DNA of 64,000 bases from Amanita rubescens (GCA_015039365.1 WION01000101.1:62001-126000), one strand, 5' to 3'. Shown: positions 34,189-45,560, counted from the first letter of the stretch. The notes: generated by a model from the letters alone, not told the origin. Made by a program: numbers and translations.

Positions 34189-34714
34189 TATTATACAGGT
34201 CGACATCTTAGATAGGTTTTCCTGGTGAATGGTTCCCTCACCTAGCAGTGAATCGCGTCACATGCTCTGTCGCTTAAGTAAAAGCTGCTCGTCTACTACC
34301 CACTGCTCCCAGTGGCGCCTGAATGACCTCGGCACGGTACTGCGCTCGTTGGAGGAATGCTTTGCAAACGCATCAACTCAACACAAAAATGGGGGAACGG
34401 CCCTTACCAACTTCGTGACTGCGTCAAGCTCGTCAAGCACGCGGAAGACATCGCTGGCTTAACAAATTTGTGGACCGTCATGCTTTTGAGCTAGCATTTT
34501 TATAGACTACGTATAATTACAAGTTTCAAAACAATTTTTCCTAACAGTGAAAGTGACAGTGACGGAAAGTGGCTGTGTGAAATCCAAGAAAGGACGACGT
34601 TCTCCTGATGAGTTCAGTCATGTCAGAGTCATAGCTGGCAACGACCACATCCAAAATGCTCACGGTGTCACTTTCTTGCTCCTAATTGCCGCATCCAAGG
34701 CGAGGTTCTCGCTG

Positions 34715-36187
34715 TCAAGCTGTTTCAATTTCAATCCGCTTGTCCAAGTCCACATTATCTGATCCAAATACGAAGATAATTATGCCTTGATTTGAAAAAG
34801 AAATGAGCACCAGTTGAAATGAACCCAATAATATAATTTTACTGTCATCATTCTCAGTCTGGGTATGCGGGCTGGAGGCAAAGCGTCGTTCATCTTCTGA
34901 TCCATCTAGGGGGCAATGGTACATCTGTAGACTGGGAAATGTACTGGTGGGAGCCAAATTACATGCCATAGGCATGAGTGGCTGACAGTAACACGCTGGA
35001 GGGTGGTCCTCTGGTTCACAGGGAAAAGTTGCAGCATGCCAGTGTTCGATTACCCTCCTAGTTCTCCATTCCTCCCTGCTGGTAGTTTTCTCGGTAGTTT
35101 CCCGTGTCTTCAGATATTGATAAAGCCTGGCTACGAGCATGGGTAGATTACACACAAAAAGCCAGGCGGCACACTGATCCACAATTATTATCAAGGATAA
35201 GTGGGAGACTTCAAGAAAAAAGAAAACACACCTGGACACATCTGGCGATAAAGGATGCCTTGCTTTGCTGCAATAACACCAGAACGGAGTAAGTGATGCT
35301 CACGCATGATGCTGCTAGTATGCTTGTGATAGACACGGTAGTTAGTGTCCTAATTCGGGGATATTGCTTTGTGAGTTTTATGCTGTGGATCCTATAGGTT
35401 ATTGCATTGACAAGCCACAGATCTGCTGCGGTACCGCCTAGGAGTATGTCAATCTTGGGACTTTGGGGCCTCTAAACAAAATGTACGTACATAACATCTC
35501 CAAAGCTGCAGTAACGGTTGTATTGAAGCCACAAAGCTCAATTTTGTTGACACTATGGACTTGGAACCAGCAGCCCATTGTTCTATAGAGGACGAGGCAA
35601 ATAGTGGCAATGCCAAATAGGACCACCACGAGTTTACAAATTAGATGCGCCAGCAACATTCCGCCCTCAGGTGGAAACAGCCGAACGACTACTACTCCCA
35701 AACTCAGGCGAGCAGACCTTGGAGCAATTGTGTGAGGATACCACCTCTTGTGGATTGGATTTGTACAGCTTACCATATGGAAGCGATGGAGATTGCTTGA
35801 TACAAAAGGATCCATTTTTTCGTGTTCTCTTGCCTTATAATCAACCCTGCATGCCCACCATCAGTAACAGAAATCAAACATACCCTGAGGGTTTGATACA
35901 ATGACAGCGGTGGAAATCCCCTGAAAAACAAGCAGGGAAAGGCTTATCATTGCCCAAAAATCATGCCACCACAGGTTCTTTGTGGTTGCTCTTGAAGCCA
36001 GACGAAAACATGTGAAAATGACAACGAAGGCATATGCCACGGATAACCCAATAATAAAACCTGATGATCATGTCACCTTAAAGACATACGTTAGCAGCCA
36101 AAACATACCAGTGTCCAATGTAGTGTTGGCCATATTTGCCAGTGGTGGCATCTGTTCAAGGGTAATGTCTGAGTAGGCTGAGGTCAT
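34715..36187 (-). CDS. Fungal rhodopsin-domain (SAT4-type) integral membrane protein
   Basis: A multi-exon minus-strand gene starting at ATG 36187 (MTSAYSDITLEQM). Introns at 36108-36061 (gtatgt...atcag), then near 35906, 35769, 35490 and 35215, join: GFIIGLSVAYAFVVIFTCFR (helix 1), ATTKNLWWHDFWAMISLSLL (helix 2), ILLYQAISIASIW SARLSLG, RLFPPEGGM, AHLICKLVVVLFGIATICLV (helix), MGCWFQ, ADLWLVNAITYRIHSIKL, TVSITSILAASCVSITYSVL (helix) and IIIVDQCAAWLFVCNLPMLV (helix). The seven-helix order and the signatures LWWxDFWA, W-SARLS-PP and DLWLVxxxYR fit the basidiomycete SAT4/rhodopsin-like family (PF20684), membrane proteins of mostly unknown function. The tail after 35100 is hydrophilic and its end is uncertain. 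A broken paralogue lies at 31385-31707. Confidence 0.65.
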
Positions 36188-36349
36188 GTCTAAGAGGTGA
36201 TCAAAATCAAGCAGGTAGGATTTCAGACAGGCCTTCTCATTGCTTCGCGAAGTGAACTTCCTTATCCGTGCCAGTCATTAAGGCCGCCAATTACAACTAG
36301 CCGGGGGACAATAGTGCGGGTCTTGAATGAGTTGAGAAAATAGACACCA

Positions 36350-36700
36350 TCAATCCCCAGAAGAAGCTCATTCAATTGAGCCATGCTATTCTTAGAATTG
36401 AAGACGGCGTGGATATCATGTAGTTAGGCTTTATACAAAAGAGTCAACTTGAAGATACTTGTTCCCTGAATGGCTTTTGGCTATTGCCAGCCATTGATCC
36501 AACGTAGCTAACTTATGTTATCGACCATGAGGATCTTCGTATCAAGTATTTATATGAGGATCTTGTGCTTCATCACGGTAGCCACACATGTTACGAGAAC
36601 ATATTAGCTTCAATCTGAATAATGGGGAATCTTCTATTGTACTTTGCTGAGCCCAATCAGGTGAATCAGCGTCGATAGTGACTGATGATCGGGCTGTACC
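36350..36700 (-). repeat. Inverted partial copy of the 29.3-30.3 kb region
   Basis: Read on the minus strand, 36590-36700 (GTCACTATCGACGCTGATTC, GATTGGGCTCAGC, GAAGCTAATATGTTCTC) matches 29336-29425, and 36350-36490 matches 30120-30270 (GCCAAAAGCC, CTTTTGTATAAAGCCTA, CATGGTAGTT-like words). The two regions are inverted relative to each other and about 6 kb apart, with the two rhodopsin-domain copies between and beside them. Confidence 0.55.
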
Positions 36701-37002
36701 TGTTGCCTCCTGTTGCCGACAAGGAAATGGACATTGATCAGCATTCTTAAAGCTTGTCCTCCTGGAACCCTTAGATCTTCCTGCTGTCATGCTTTCTACT
36801 ATTGCTGGCAACCCAATATGTATATTCAGATAAGTTTTCTGTATTACGGCCGTTGCCCGTCTTGTTGGGTTTAAGTACTACTCCATTGAACATCTGTCTG
36901 CATAGCGTCACCTGAGAGTCGAGACGACACCGGCGAGATAATTATGTGGCTGTGGCTCTTGTTTGGTACGGCAACAGTGAATGTAAGTACGGATCACTTT
37001 TA

Positions 37003-37319
37003 CACTGTCGAACAAACATTTTCTAGCCTATGATGTATCGGCATCACAAATTCACCTGGCATGCCACCCAACCTTCCCTCACATGGCACTTACATTTTGA
37101 TTCTTTACTAAACGCCTTTAACATCACTTGGCCTGTCACATAGCCTGCCAGTGTGTGGGCTAGCTGAGAACGTGGGGTTGGATGACTTCCATGCTAGTGC
37201 AAATGTAAGCATAGTCTGATGCCGGGTCAAAACTCATACATACCCTCTAGGGTGGGCGCCGCTGGATCATCGATTATTGTCGTCAGAATTCTTCGCGGTG
37301 TTCTCCGTTTATGGAAGAT
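37003..37319 (-). repeat. Three-copy 450-bp repeat, copy 1 (truncated)
   Basis: From CACTGTCGAACAAACATTTT to TTCTCCGTTTATGGAAGAT it is the reverse complement of most of 42197-42644 and colinear with 61757-61926. It is inserted in a sequence (ATTATGTGGCTGTGGCTCTT ... GTACGGATCACTTTTA, 36938-37002) that recurs without the insert at 38747-38803, showing the insertion point at one end. Confidence 0.75.
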
Positions 37320-37575
37320 ATTAGATTATTTAGATATAGTACAATGTACATTAGACCCCAGAATAAAGCTATTAGGCATCTAGCCTTTTGGTATTTTAGG
37401 CTCTTATTTCAGCCGATTTTGGGCACATCAGTGATGGGCAACTCTCAGCAAGGTGAGCAAGTAGTAGGTAGCTAACAGCTGAGGGCCCGCTGACTGCCTT
37501 GGTTTTTTTTCCTTTCTGCGTGCTACATATAAGTATAGTTAGCGACAGGCAGGTCGGTAGCCATTGGATCGAACA

Positions 37576-37665
37576 TTCCGAGGCTGACTGAAAGGAGGAA
37601 TCGGTTTTTATAGTTGTAACACTTTTTAAGTTGCCGATGATGGCCGAGGCCTTCTGAAACAAACA
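37576..37665 (+). repeat. CCGAGGC-family repeat, long left-module variant
   Basis: TTCCGAGGCTGACTGAAAGG ... GTAACACTTTTTAAGTTGCCG, then ATGATGGCCGAGGCCTTCTG; matches 20190-20275. A right module lies 1.1 kb downstream at 38700. The frames 37768-38640 between are not convincingly coding. Confidence 0.6.
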
Positions 37666-38329
37666 AATCAATGTAAATGTTCATTTTTCCGTGTGGGTTG
37701 CATGGTTTTCACATATAGATATGTAGAATTACAATAAAATTTCTTGTAGTATTTAGAGAACCACAATTTGAGGTGCCAGTTTCCGAGATTTGAAACGACT
37801 TGGTCTCTTACCCAGCACGGCTATTTCCGGTTAAGGCACGGCTTCTTTCGGCAGCAAGCACAGCTTTCAGCAGCTTCAAGCCTCATCCGCACGCTTGGCC
37901 AAAGATGCCGGGCGAATCCCAGAGGCTCCACTGGCTGTAGATGCGGCAGGAACAGCCTCTCACACATACACTGGCCCTCTCCTGCTGGGCCTCTGTATCA
38001 CGATGGCCACTCACTCACTATCTGCACTCTGGTCCTTTATCTCAGCTGTTGCCCCTCCCAACAGTCAATCCGCAAGTCACACGTTCATGGGCCAAGGTTC
38101 GCCTTCTCCAACAGCCACTGTGCCTGGGTCACCGCTTAGAGGCGCCGAACGAAAACTCGGCGTGGGAGGGTCCCATCAGTTAGGACTCAGGAGCTGGTTT
38201 TCAAGGTGGAAACCTCCATTCGCGCTGCCGAAAACGATGCCAGAAGGATTCGGACTGACGCAAGTGGGTCAGATTATAGATACGAACGTTAAACGACGCT
38301 CCCCGCATCTAGCGTGTTCCTGCGTGTTC

Positions 38330-38600
38330 TTCTCACATCTTTGTCTCCGCACCCCATGGACCCCGACACAATGCCATTCCGCTTCTCGCTGTTTCCAGAC
38401 CCTGTGGACCCCCACAACACCGTTCTGCCACCAACCGTTTCCGCTTTGTCTCCGGATCTCGTGGACCCCACGGAGCGCGTCCAACACCGTTCCGTTCCTC
38501 CTTTGTCTCTGCATCCCGCGGTCCCCGCACGACGCTGAGCACGTCCAACGCCATTCCAGTTCCCACACCCTCATCTCTGCACCCCCATGGACCCCACACA
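38330..38600 (+). repeat. Minisatellite, about five units of 50-67 bases
   Basis: Each unit has CTTTGTCTCYGCACCCCATG-like then GACCCC...CAACACCGTTCCG. Unit starts are about 38338, 38388, 38446, 38504 and 38571. Long frames on both strands (37895-38641 plus, 38269-38716 minus) run through the repeat and are discounted. Confidence 0.65.
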
Positions 38601-38699
38601 TCATCATTTATGTGATATATCCTGCCTGCAATGATAGTTGATAATAAAAGCAGTACAATTGTCATATCAATAAATTTAAGTTGAATGTCTATTAAAGAT

Positions 38700-38738
38700 G
38701 GCCTCGGACATGCCATGCGAAGCGGTGGCCCACATCAC
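38700..38738 (+). repeat. Right module of the CCGAGGCC family
   Basis: GGCCTCGGACATGCCATGCG then AAGCGGTGGCCCACATCACC. It is closest to 63829 and to the minus copy at 2583. Directly after it begins the ATTATGTGGCTGTGGCTCTT sequence that hosts the repeat at 37003. Confidence 0.6.
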
Positions 38739-38895
38739 CGATCATAATTATGTGGCTGTGGCTCTTGGCAACAGTGAGTGTACGTACGGATCACTTTTAC
38801 AGTGACATCATGATCTTGGTTGGCGTGCGGATTTCAGTCACCTCATCTCTCTTTCTGTGCACTGGAATCCCGCATCCACCTCTAGGAATCGCAAA

Positions 38896-39740
38896 ATGCC
38901 TTTGAAGACTTCGACATCCAGTAAGTATGGGACAACACAAAACTGTATCCACCGCGGCAGGCGCATCTGCCGACCCCTCGTCCACGCATATACCGACTGG
39001 TGCACCCCATCCATCCCCACCTCCGGGCGATGAACCTCCATTGGGCAATGAGCCTTCTCTGGGCCCTAGCAACAACAATGCCCTCTCCAGGCTCATAGGA
39101 GGTGGCAGCACAGACTCGCTGACCGGCTCCTCGCGACACTCCCCTCCAGCTGATCCAGACCGCGGTGTCGCGTCTACCCCCACCCCGTCTACCACGCCGG
39201 GCCCTACCCGAGCCCCACCTTCGAAGCGAGGTGGACCATTCGATGAGAGACGACGGTATGGCCTCTCCCAACCACCGTCACTCCAGCCTAGGCCACCACC
39301 AGTACCGTGTGGCTTAGTACACCCATCGCCGGGCCCCTCTCAACCGGCAGCAGCTCCCGGCCCTGCGTCACGGGAGCGCATCCCACAACTGCTGGGCAAG
39401 CACCCCACCCCGCCCTAGATACGGACGAGGACGTGCAAGACCGCATCTTCCTTACGGCGGCGGAGTTACAGGCTATCATTCAGGCCCACATCCAGCAGCT
39501 GCAGCCTTCTACGGCTGCCGGTACGCTGTCTGGTACGTTCTCTACTACATCGGTCCAGGCTACATCCCTGACCTATGGCCACAGTGCTTTTACCATCACT
39601 ACCAGTGGGTGCAGCAGGCCCAATCGTCCACGAAGGCAGCGAGTTTGGTCCCAGTGCCTGTCCGCACAAGCGCACGCGTCACTACCTGCCGCGCGACAAC
39701 CAGGTTTATGAGGCCATCGACCCGACGGTAGCCCCATGAA
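38896..39740 (+). CDS. Hypothetical proline/serine-rich protein, frame interrupted
   Basis: Starts MPLKTSTS; an intron (38921-38960, gtaagt...cggcag) joins it to ASADPSSTHIPTGAPHPSPP. The first 170 residues are Pro/Ser/Gly-rich and disordered. The frame stops at 39418, but a +1 frame continues with DTDEDVQDRIFLTAAELQAI, IQAHIQQLQ (a helical segment), and a third frame ends HKRTRHYLPRDNQVYEAID, PTVAP stop near 39718. The three pieces look like one protein, so either introns are missed or there are two frameshifts. Function unknown. It points towards the minus-strand gene 40006-41614, with about 270 bases between. Confidence 0.4.
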
Positions 39741-40005
39741 GGTTATCGTGGCTTTGGAGCGGGGCATGCCCCAGTTTATCCCTTGTTCCCTGCTTACGGC
39801 GAAGGCATGCCACGAGGCCCTGCGAACCTCCTCAGTCGACCGATCCACCAAGCATGCCCTAGGCAATCACTGATTGCAGGGGCTCTCGCCCATATTGGAG
39901 TGATCGTTGCAACCATAAGAAACACTTGTACATTTACTAGCTTCTCTAGTACACTCTATATACTCCTCGTGCATGTAACTAGGAAACGAAATCTAAGTTC
40001 TCTTA

Positions 40006-41614
40006 CTACTTAGACCCCGACTCTGGATTCCTTTTATTCAATCCCAGATTTTCCCCATCACCTTCTACCTCGCTCCCAGGGATGCCCATCGTTGGCCCCC
40101 ACCCTGGCCAACATTGCTGCCAGTCTCGGTTTATTGAGGCAAATGGGGGATAGAAGGGGCTTGGTTGCATGAAGGGATAAGGTGGCATGAAGGGATAAGG
40201 CGGCATGAAGGGATGAGGTGGCATGAAGGGATGAGGTGGCACAGCCTGACTCGGAGGAGGGACAGAGTAAACAGGGTTTGGAGCGAATGGAAAACCTCTG
40301 ACATCACTGTGCTGAGAGTCCTCATTGCGGTTGTTATATAGGTCCGCGGAAGCAGGTACAGCCCGTACGGGTGGTTGGCTTTCTTGCCGTGCTTCTGCCT
40401 TTGTCGGTTTCATTGTCCTTCGCTTTTTGGAGCCAAGTTCGCCATGGCCTGCTGCTGACCTGGACCTCCGCTTGATTGGTGCCTGCCTCGTTCTTAGCCC
40501 ACTCCTTTCTCTGCTGTCATCATCAGCTTCTGATAGCATGCTGTCGCTATTGGCCCCATCGGCATTCCATCCAGGCTCCGTTGATTTTTCGTGTCCCTCC
40601 CAGTCGTCAAGGCCATTGTAAAAGTGGCGGTAGCCCCGCGCTCTCCTACTGTTTGGAGATGGTGGCGCAAAAATTATCAGGGGGTGTTTGGAACATTTAA
40701 CATCACCTATCTTAGCAATTAGTGAAGGATAAATCCTTTGTATAGAGTTTACCTCGCCGTGCTTGTGGGAGCCTAACAAATTGGCAACGATTGAGTTCGG
40801 AGCGAAGTGCGATGATCAGAGTCTTCTGCTCTAATGTTCGAAGGTTTTGGATCCCCTTGGCCTTTGCCTGCCGCTTCTTGTGGGGCATGAGAACATCATA
40901 AGGGTAGTTGTCTAGGTACACTCCTTCTTTGACCATAGCGTCGGGCATCGTTGCCCACATCAATGCGTGACGCTCATTCAGAATATTTAATCCTACCCTC
41001 TCTGTGGACTATAAAAACTAGGACAAAAAACGGAAGGATTGTCAAGCTCACCTGCACTCTGGATCAGCAATCTTTTCAGAATGTTCTCGCTTGTCTCCTC
41101 AGACCCTGATATCTCCTGCTCATCTTCGGACAGATCTGGTGCCTTCGCAACTACGGCTCCGCTATCATCAGGAGGACAACTAGCCCTACCCATCCTTTTG
41201 TTCACCATATCAAATCAATGGTGATACACTTACATGACACAATCCTTCAGGTGTTCCAGAAACTCCACTTCATTAAGGTTTTGCGTTGCATGTACGTGTG
41301 CAGGCCTTTCGTCGCCACATGCTGCTACAAAGAAGTTAATGCCAAAATCTTGATGAACTTTGTTGACCTGGGCACCAATTACGATATGACATATGTAGTA
41401 TTTAATTACTTACTAATTCCTTTATTTCGTTCCATTTTTTTGCAAATGTTGGAATGGGATCTGATGGTGGTGAAGGCCCATACAGTTGGCTATTCATTTC
41501 TGAGCCTGGTGGTTCAAAATTGTCCTGGGTGAGTGCATATGCCTTTATAATCTCCGGCGTGCTAGGCAATATTACAGGACGAGATGGCAGATTGGGCTGA
41601 GAACGAATGGCCAT
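40006..41614 (-). CDS. Hypothetical protein with short tandem PPHPFM-type repeats
   Basis: Starts MAIRSQPNLPSRPVILPSTP (41614). After IKELV an intron (about 41408-41363, gtaagt...cccag) leads to VNKVHQDFGINFFVAACGDE, EVEFLEHLKDCVM, then an acidic exon (SEDEQEISGSEETSE), ERVGLNILNERHALMWATMP, DAMVKEGVYLDNYPYDVL, MPHKKRQAKAKGIQNL. After another intron comes GEVNSIQRIYPSLIAKIGD and a long C-terminal exon with a basic stretch (GLRTRQAPIKRRSRS, GSKKRRTMKPTKAE; likely nuclear) and five tandem copies of PPHPFM/PPYPFM. It ends at 40006. All exons are open when introns are removed, roughly 500 residues. The N-terminal half has conserved-looking blocks but no domain I can name. Possibly a nuclear or transposon-associated protein. 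Confidence 0.5.
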
Positions 41615-42196
41615 TGAACGTAGTTATGCACAAGGGGACTAAAGTTGAGGAGAATGGGACGTGCTTGCAGTTGCACGCAAGGTCAGACTTGAGAAAGGAC
41701 CAGCGGGGCTTGCCGACGAAAGTTACGGCCTTTCACGGTGTGTTGCAGGTTCATCCGGTGAACGACTCCACGATCACGCCTCAATTCCTGCGCTCATCAG
41801 CGAGATTAGTTTGGGCACCGAATTACCATGAGACCGCGCTCAACCCTTCCTTTAGTGGAGAGCGTCAATCATCCAATGCATATGTGGCTACCATTGCCGC
41901 TAGGTTATATTACTTACGACAACTTGAACCGATTCCAGCCTGAACCAGCGACTCGGCAACGGCAACGAAGAACACGACCATAATCGCGTAGATGGACCAA
42001 TCAGTCTTCGTTTTTACTTCTCCAATTTGAGTTATGTAATTTGGCTTCAATGGTAGTATATAGAACTGAAAAGGAAGATCATTTAGAACAAGCTGCACCG
42101 AAGAGTTTAGACGACTAACCGTATCAAACAAGAACGACCTCACCATCAAACAACATCTTGTATAAACGAGAAGGTTCAGTTCATTCCCGCTACGTA

Positions 42197-42644
42197 AGTA
42201 GTGGGTTAATTAACGTTCAGTCCGACTTTTGACATCATGGGAGGTAAGAGGATAATAACAGTAACACCGACGGTGACTCCCTCAGGATGAGATGAGATGC
42301 CTTTCGTGCCCTACACGCGGGACATGGATCTTCCATAAACGGAGAACACCGCGAAGAATTCTGACGACAATGATCAATGATCCAGCGGCGCCCACCCTAA
42401 AGGGTATGTATGAGTTTTGACCCGGCATCAGACTATGCTTACATTTGCACTAGCATGGAAGTCATCCAACCCCACGTTCTCAGCTAGCCCACACACTGGC
42501 AGGCTATGTGACAGGCCAAGTGATTTTAAAGGCATTTAGTAAAGAATCAAAATGTAAGTGCCATGTGAGGGAAGGTTGGGTGGCATGCCAGGTGAATTTG
42601 TGATGCCGATACATCATAGGCTAGAAAATGTTTGTTCGACAGTG
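42197..42644 (+). repeat. Three-copy 450-bp repeat, copy 2 (fullest)
   Basis: Runs from AGTAGTGGGTTAATTAACG to TTTGTTCGACAGTG. It is inverted relative to copies 1 (37003) and 3 (61551). The interior TGGG...GACA could be read as TG...CA of a solo LTR, but no target-site duplication is visible. No coding capacity. Confidence 0.75.
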
Positions 42645-42715
42645 ATGCTAATACGAGAGAAGTAGTACGTGTAAGGTGGGTATGCAGTGGAGTTGTTGTC
42701 GTAACATTCATCACT

Positions 42716-42780
42716 TTTCCGTATATAGGTAAATCGCGTTCGTCACTTTCCCTTATATAGATAAATCACGTTCGTCACTC
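42716..42780 (+). repeat. 34-bp tandem repeat, locus 2
   Basis: About two units (TCACTTTTCCGTATATAGGT, AAATCGCGTTCG; TCACTTTCCCTTATATAGAT, AAATCACGTTCG). See 32848-32970. It lies between the 450-bp repeat and the 142-bp satellite. Confidence 0.75.
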
Positions 42781-43039
42781 TCAATCCAATCCAATAATCT
42801 AATTCTCAGCGTGCCTTCGGCACCACCAGTGTCAAGAATAAGCACGTGAGCGATGCCCGCTGGTGGTCGTCAAGGAGTCGACACCAAAGGTAGCTCATGG
42901 TGGCTGAAAAGTAGTCGAGTGAAGGGCAGGACTAGGGCAGGGTGAACTCGGAAGGGTCCCGATAAGTGGCTGGTGCAAATAGCATCGTTGCCAAAGATGA
43001 TGCATTGATGGCTGTCGATATAACATGCCAGTGCCATGC

Positions 43040-43610
43040 AACACATCAGATCCAACGGCTGCACTTGCAGTTAAAACAAGCTCATCAAAGTGGACTTGCA
43101 GCATCACGGCGCCGAAGATGGCGGCCGTCGATATAACATACGAATGAGCAAGCTTGAAGGTTGCGATTGGGGAAGAAAAATAAACATGTCAGATCCAAAG
43201 GCAGCACTTGCAGTTAAACAAGCCTATCAAAGTGGACTTGCAGCATCACGGCACCGAAGATGGCGGCCGTCGATGTAACATAAGAATGAGCGGGCTTGAA
43301 GGTTGCGATTGGGGAAGAAAAATAAACGCATCAGCACTTGCAGTTAAAACAAGCCCATCAAAGTGGACTTGCAGCATCACGGCGCCAAAGATGGCAGTCG
43401 TCAATGTAACATACAAATGCGCGAGCTTGAAGGTTGCGATTGAGGAAGAAAAATAAACGCGTCAGATCCAAAGGCAGTACTTGCAGTTAAAACAAGCCCA
43501 TCAAAGTGGACTTGCAGCATCACAGCGCCGAAGATGGCAGCCGTCGATGTAACATAGAGTGTACGAGCTTGAACGTTGGTTGCGACTGGGGAAGAGAAAT
43601 AAACGTGGAG
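43040..43610 (+). repeat. 142-bp satellite, about four units
   Basis: The word GTGGACTTGCAGCATCAC starts at about 43090, 43232, 43363 and 43506, so units are 142, 131 and 143 bases. Each contains GATGGCGGCCGTCGAT-like, CTTGAAGGTTGCGATTGGGG and GCACTTGCAGTTAAA. The 131-base unit lacks about 12 bases of the GATCCAAAGGCA part. Small frames are repeat products. It stops about 230 bases before the inverted POLG tail. Confidence 0.85.
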
Positions 43611-43836
43611 TGTTGAACATTCCCTGTCGCGTGACATGGGTACGCCAAATACTCAGGCTTGTGTACAAAATTATTGCTACATAGAATTATAATGGTCAAT
43701 GTTTTCGGGTACTAGGCTCAGTGCACCAAATAGTTACTAGTTGTCATATAGTAGCAGCAGCCGTCATGGACGACAAAGTCCCACTCTGCACGTTGCAGGA
43801 ATTCAAATTCACTCGCGCTCATCCACACGCATCGCC

Positions 43837-45560
43837 CTGGACGATTTACCGCAGGGCGTCGCATTTTTTTCGGCGGTGGACGTGGATAAGTATTTGAGGA
43901 AGGAAGTGGATATGGAGTGTGTTACCCAGTCAGCTGGCACCTGTTCCGCCTGGCGAGTCTTTAAATATCGAGGGTAAGTTTGGGCGAGGAACACCGAATT
44001 GAGCATGTGGGCTACACCGACCATATACGCAGACATCGCTCTCATCCACAGATTGGAGATTTGCAACGCCGGTGCGGCGCAGTACTTGTCTTCTTCTTTG
44101 ACGAGGTACCGCAATTCGTTGTGCACCGGGATGAGGTATCGTGGATATGGTACCACTTGATAAGATGTTCCATCGAGCATGTGGGGGTTATCCACACCCG
44201 AGGATTGTTGATTCTCGAAGGATATAATCCGACCCCAATTCGTTCGGGAGGTACTCCTTGATAAATGCGTACGTCACGCCGCATCCCAACACAGGCTTCC
44301 TAGGCTTCTCTGAATTCGCAATCTCTTAAACACGAAACTCTCGGATCCTCCGAACCAAAACTTTCGATCAAACATGTCGGATCGGTGAGTGGTGTGGCCC
44401 TTTGTGGAAGCGTACAGATTTTCCGCGAGTTTTTGAGCTTCCAATATTGACATCCCCGCGTTGGCTTGAAGGAGGAGCAGAACGGCACATTTCATCCCCC
44501 CATAAATCCTCGAATAGTTGAATACTTTAGCTTGGTCGCGGGACAAGTCGAGTACCTTTGCCGTTTTCGAATGCAAGTCCGTCCCAGCGCTTTTCGTCCC
44601 TTCGAGCGTATCCACCCCAATGTCGTCGCACCGTGCATACCAAACTGCGCATCTCCCATGCAACTCAAGATCCACAGCTCTTCCGAGTCCACACAGGCAC
44701 CGATGATCGCGTAGCCGGGTGGTGCACGGACCATCGCTTTCAGTTCTGACCCGACGCGGTTTTTGTTTCGCATTGGAAGCTGTCAACCAAGTCTTTTCGA
44801 TCGCGCGGCGGGTGATAGTGCCCATGGTAATGACTTCAGGGAGAATTATTCTTGTCATCCTTATTCTCGAAACCCAATTTCTGCCCATAACGTCATCGCT
44901 AGGTCGTTATCGTCAAACGTCATCTCGCCCGAGGCCAACAGTACTTTTGCGTGGCGCGGACCAAGGATCTGATTGGTCTTCTGACCGCGAGCGGTACGCA
45001 GTTTGCCCACTTCTCCTTTGTCGTCGACGTAATTCCAGCCTTCTTTGATCGGGAACTTGAGTGGAAAGCCGTTATACGCCAGCTTGAGTAGTAACGGGAC
45101 GATACGGGAGGGAGAAGAGTACTGAGCCACACCGGATCTTCCGGTACTTGCAACGTGTCGTGTTCAGCTTCAGCTTCATCAGGTTCCTGCACCTTAAAAA
45201 AAGACAGCAAAGCACTACTCACCACATTCAACGTCCAATCCAACTCCACGGATCCTTCTCCCACTCCCTCGTCGTCGTCATCTCCTTCGCGCTCGTCGCC
45301 AACTCGATCAAGCTCCTCTTCACACCCATGACTCTTCCATCCCTCTATAAACCCTTTTCAATATACCTTCCTCGAGCGCTAGAAAGCTGGACCCCACGCC
45401 TGAGAATGAGACGGGGTGTGGACACGGGAGAGGACGGAGGGGAGGATGGTGCTGTAGACTTTGTGAGATGTGTGGATGCCGGTGGCGCAGTAGGTTAGAA
45501 GGTCGGCGAGGGATAGGTGGTCCGAATCGATAGTAGAAGGTGTTGGGCCGAGTCCCCCTC
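43837..45560 (-). pseudogene. MIP1: Mitochondrial DNA polymerase gamma (POLG/MIP1) pseudogene with inverted 3' end
   Basis: Minus-strand pieces follow family-A polymerase order: LADLLTYCATGIHTSHKVYS then, after a frameshift, CPHPVSFSG (exonuclease end, about 45530-45390); SRIVPLLLKLAYNGFPLKF (45105); PEVITMGTITRRAIEKTWL (44845); [18 protein letters not shown]; a one-base deletion near 44610; then [30 protein letters not shown]; and NELRYLVKEEDKY ... NLWMRAMSAYM (to about 44012). The last exon, LDDLPQGVAFFSAVDVDKYL, RKEVDMECV, lies on the plus strand at 43837-43976, so a block of about 175 bases is inverted. Known key residues are gone: motif A has GACVDSEE where the family has GADVDS, motif C has VHNEL for VHDEL, and exonuclease YCATD is YCATG. 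At least three frameshifts. The true gene must lie elsewhere. Confidence 0.85.

Noticed and set aside
37895..38641. 248-codon open frame
   Set aside because: Its second half is the 50-67-base minisatellite translated and its first half shows no conserved features; the opposite strand is equally open.
41584..41943. 119-codon plus-strand frame
   Set aside because: It begins antisense to the first exon of the better supported minus-strand gene and shows no motif.
42197..42644. Solo LTR
   Set aside because: TG...CA ends can be chosen, but flanking bases do not form a target duplication and sequence identity between copies extends a few bases beyond those ends.
43040..43610. Array resembling a CRISPR or gene array
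   Set aside because: Whole 142-base units are repeated without unique spacers; this is a satellite in a eukaryotic genome.
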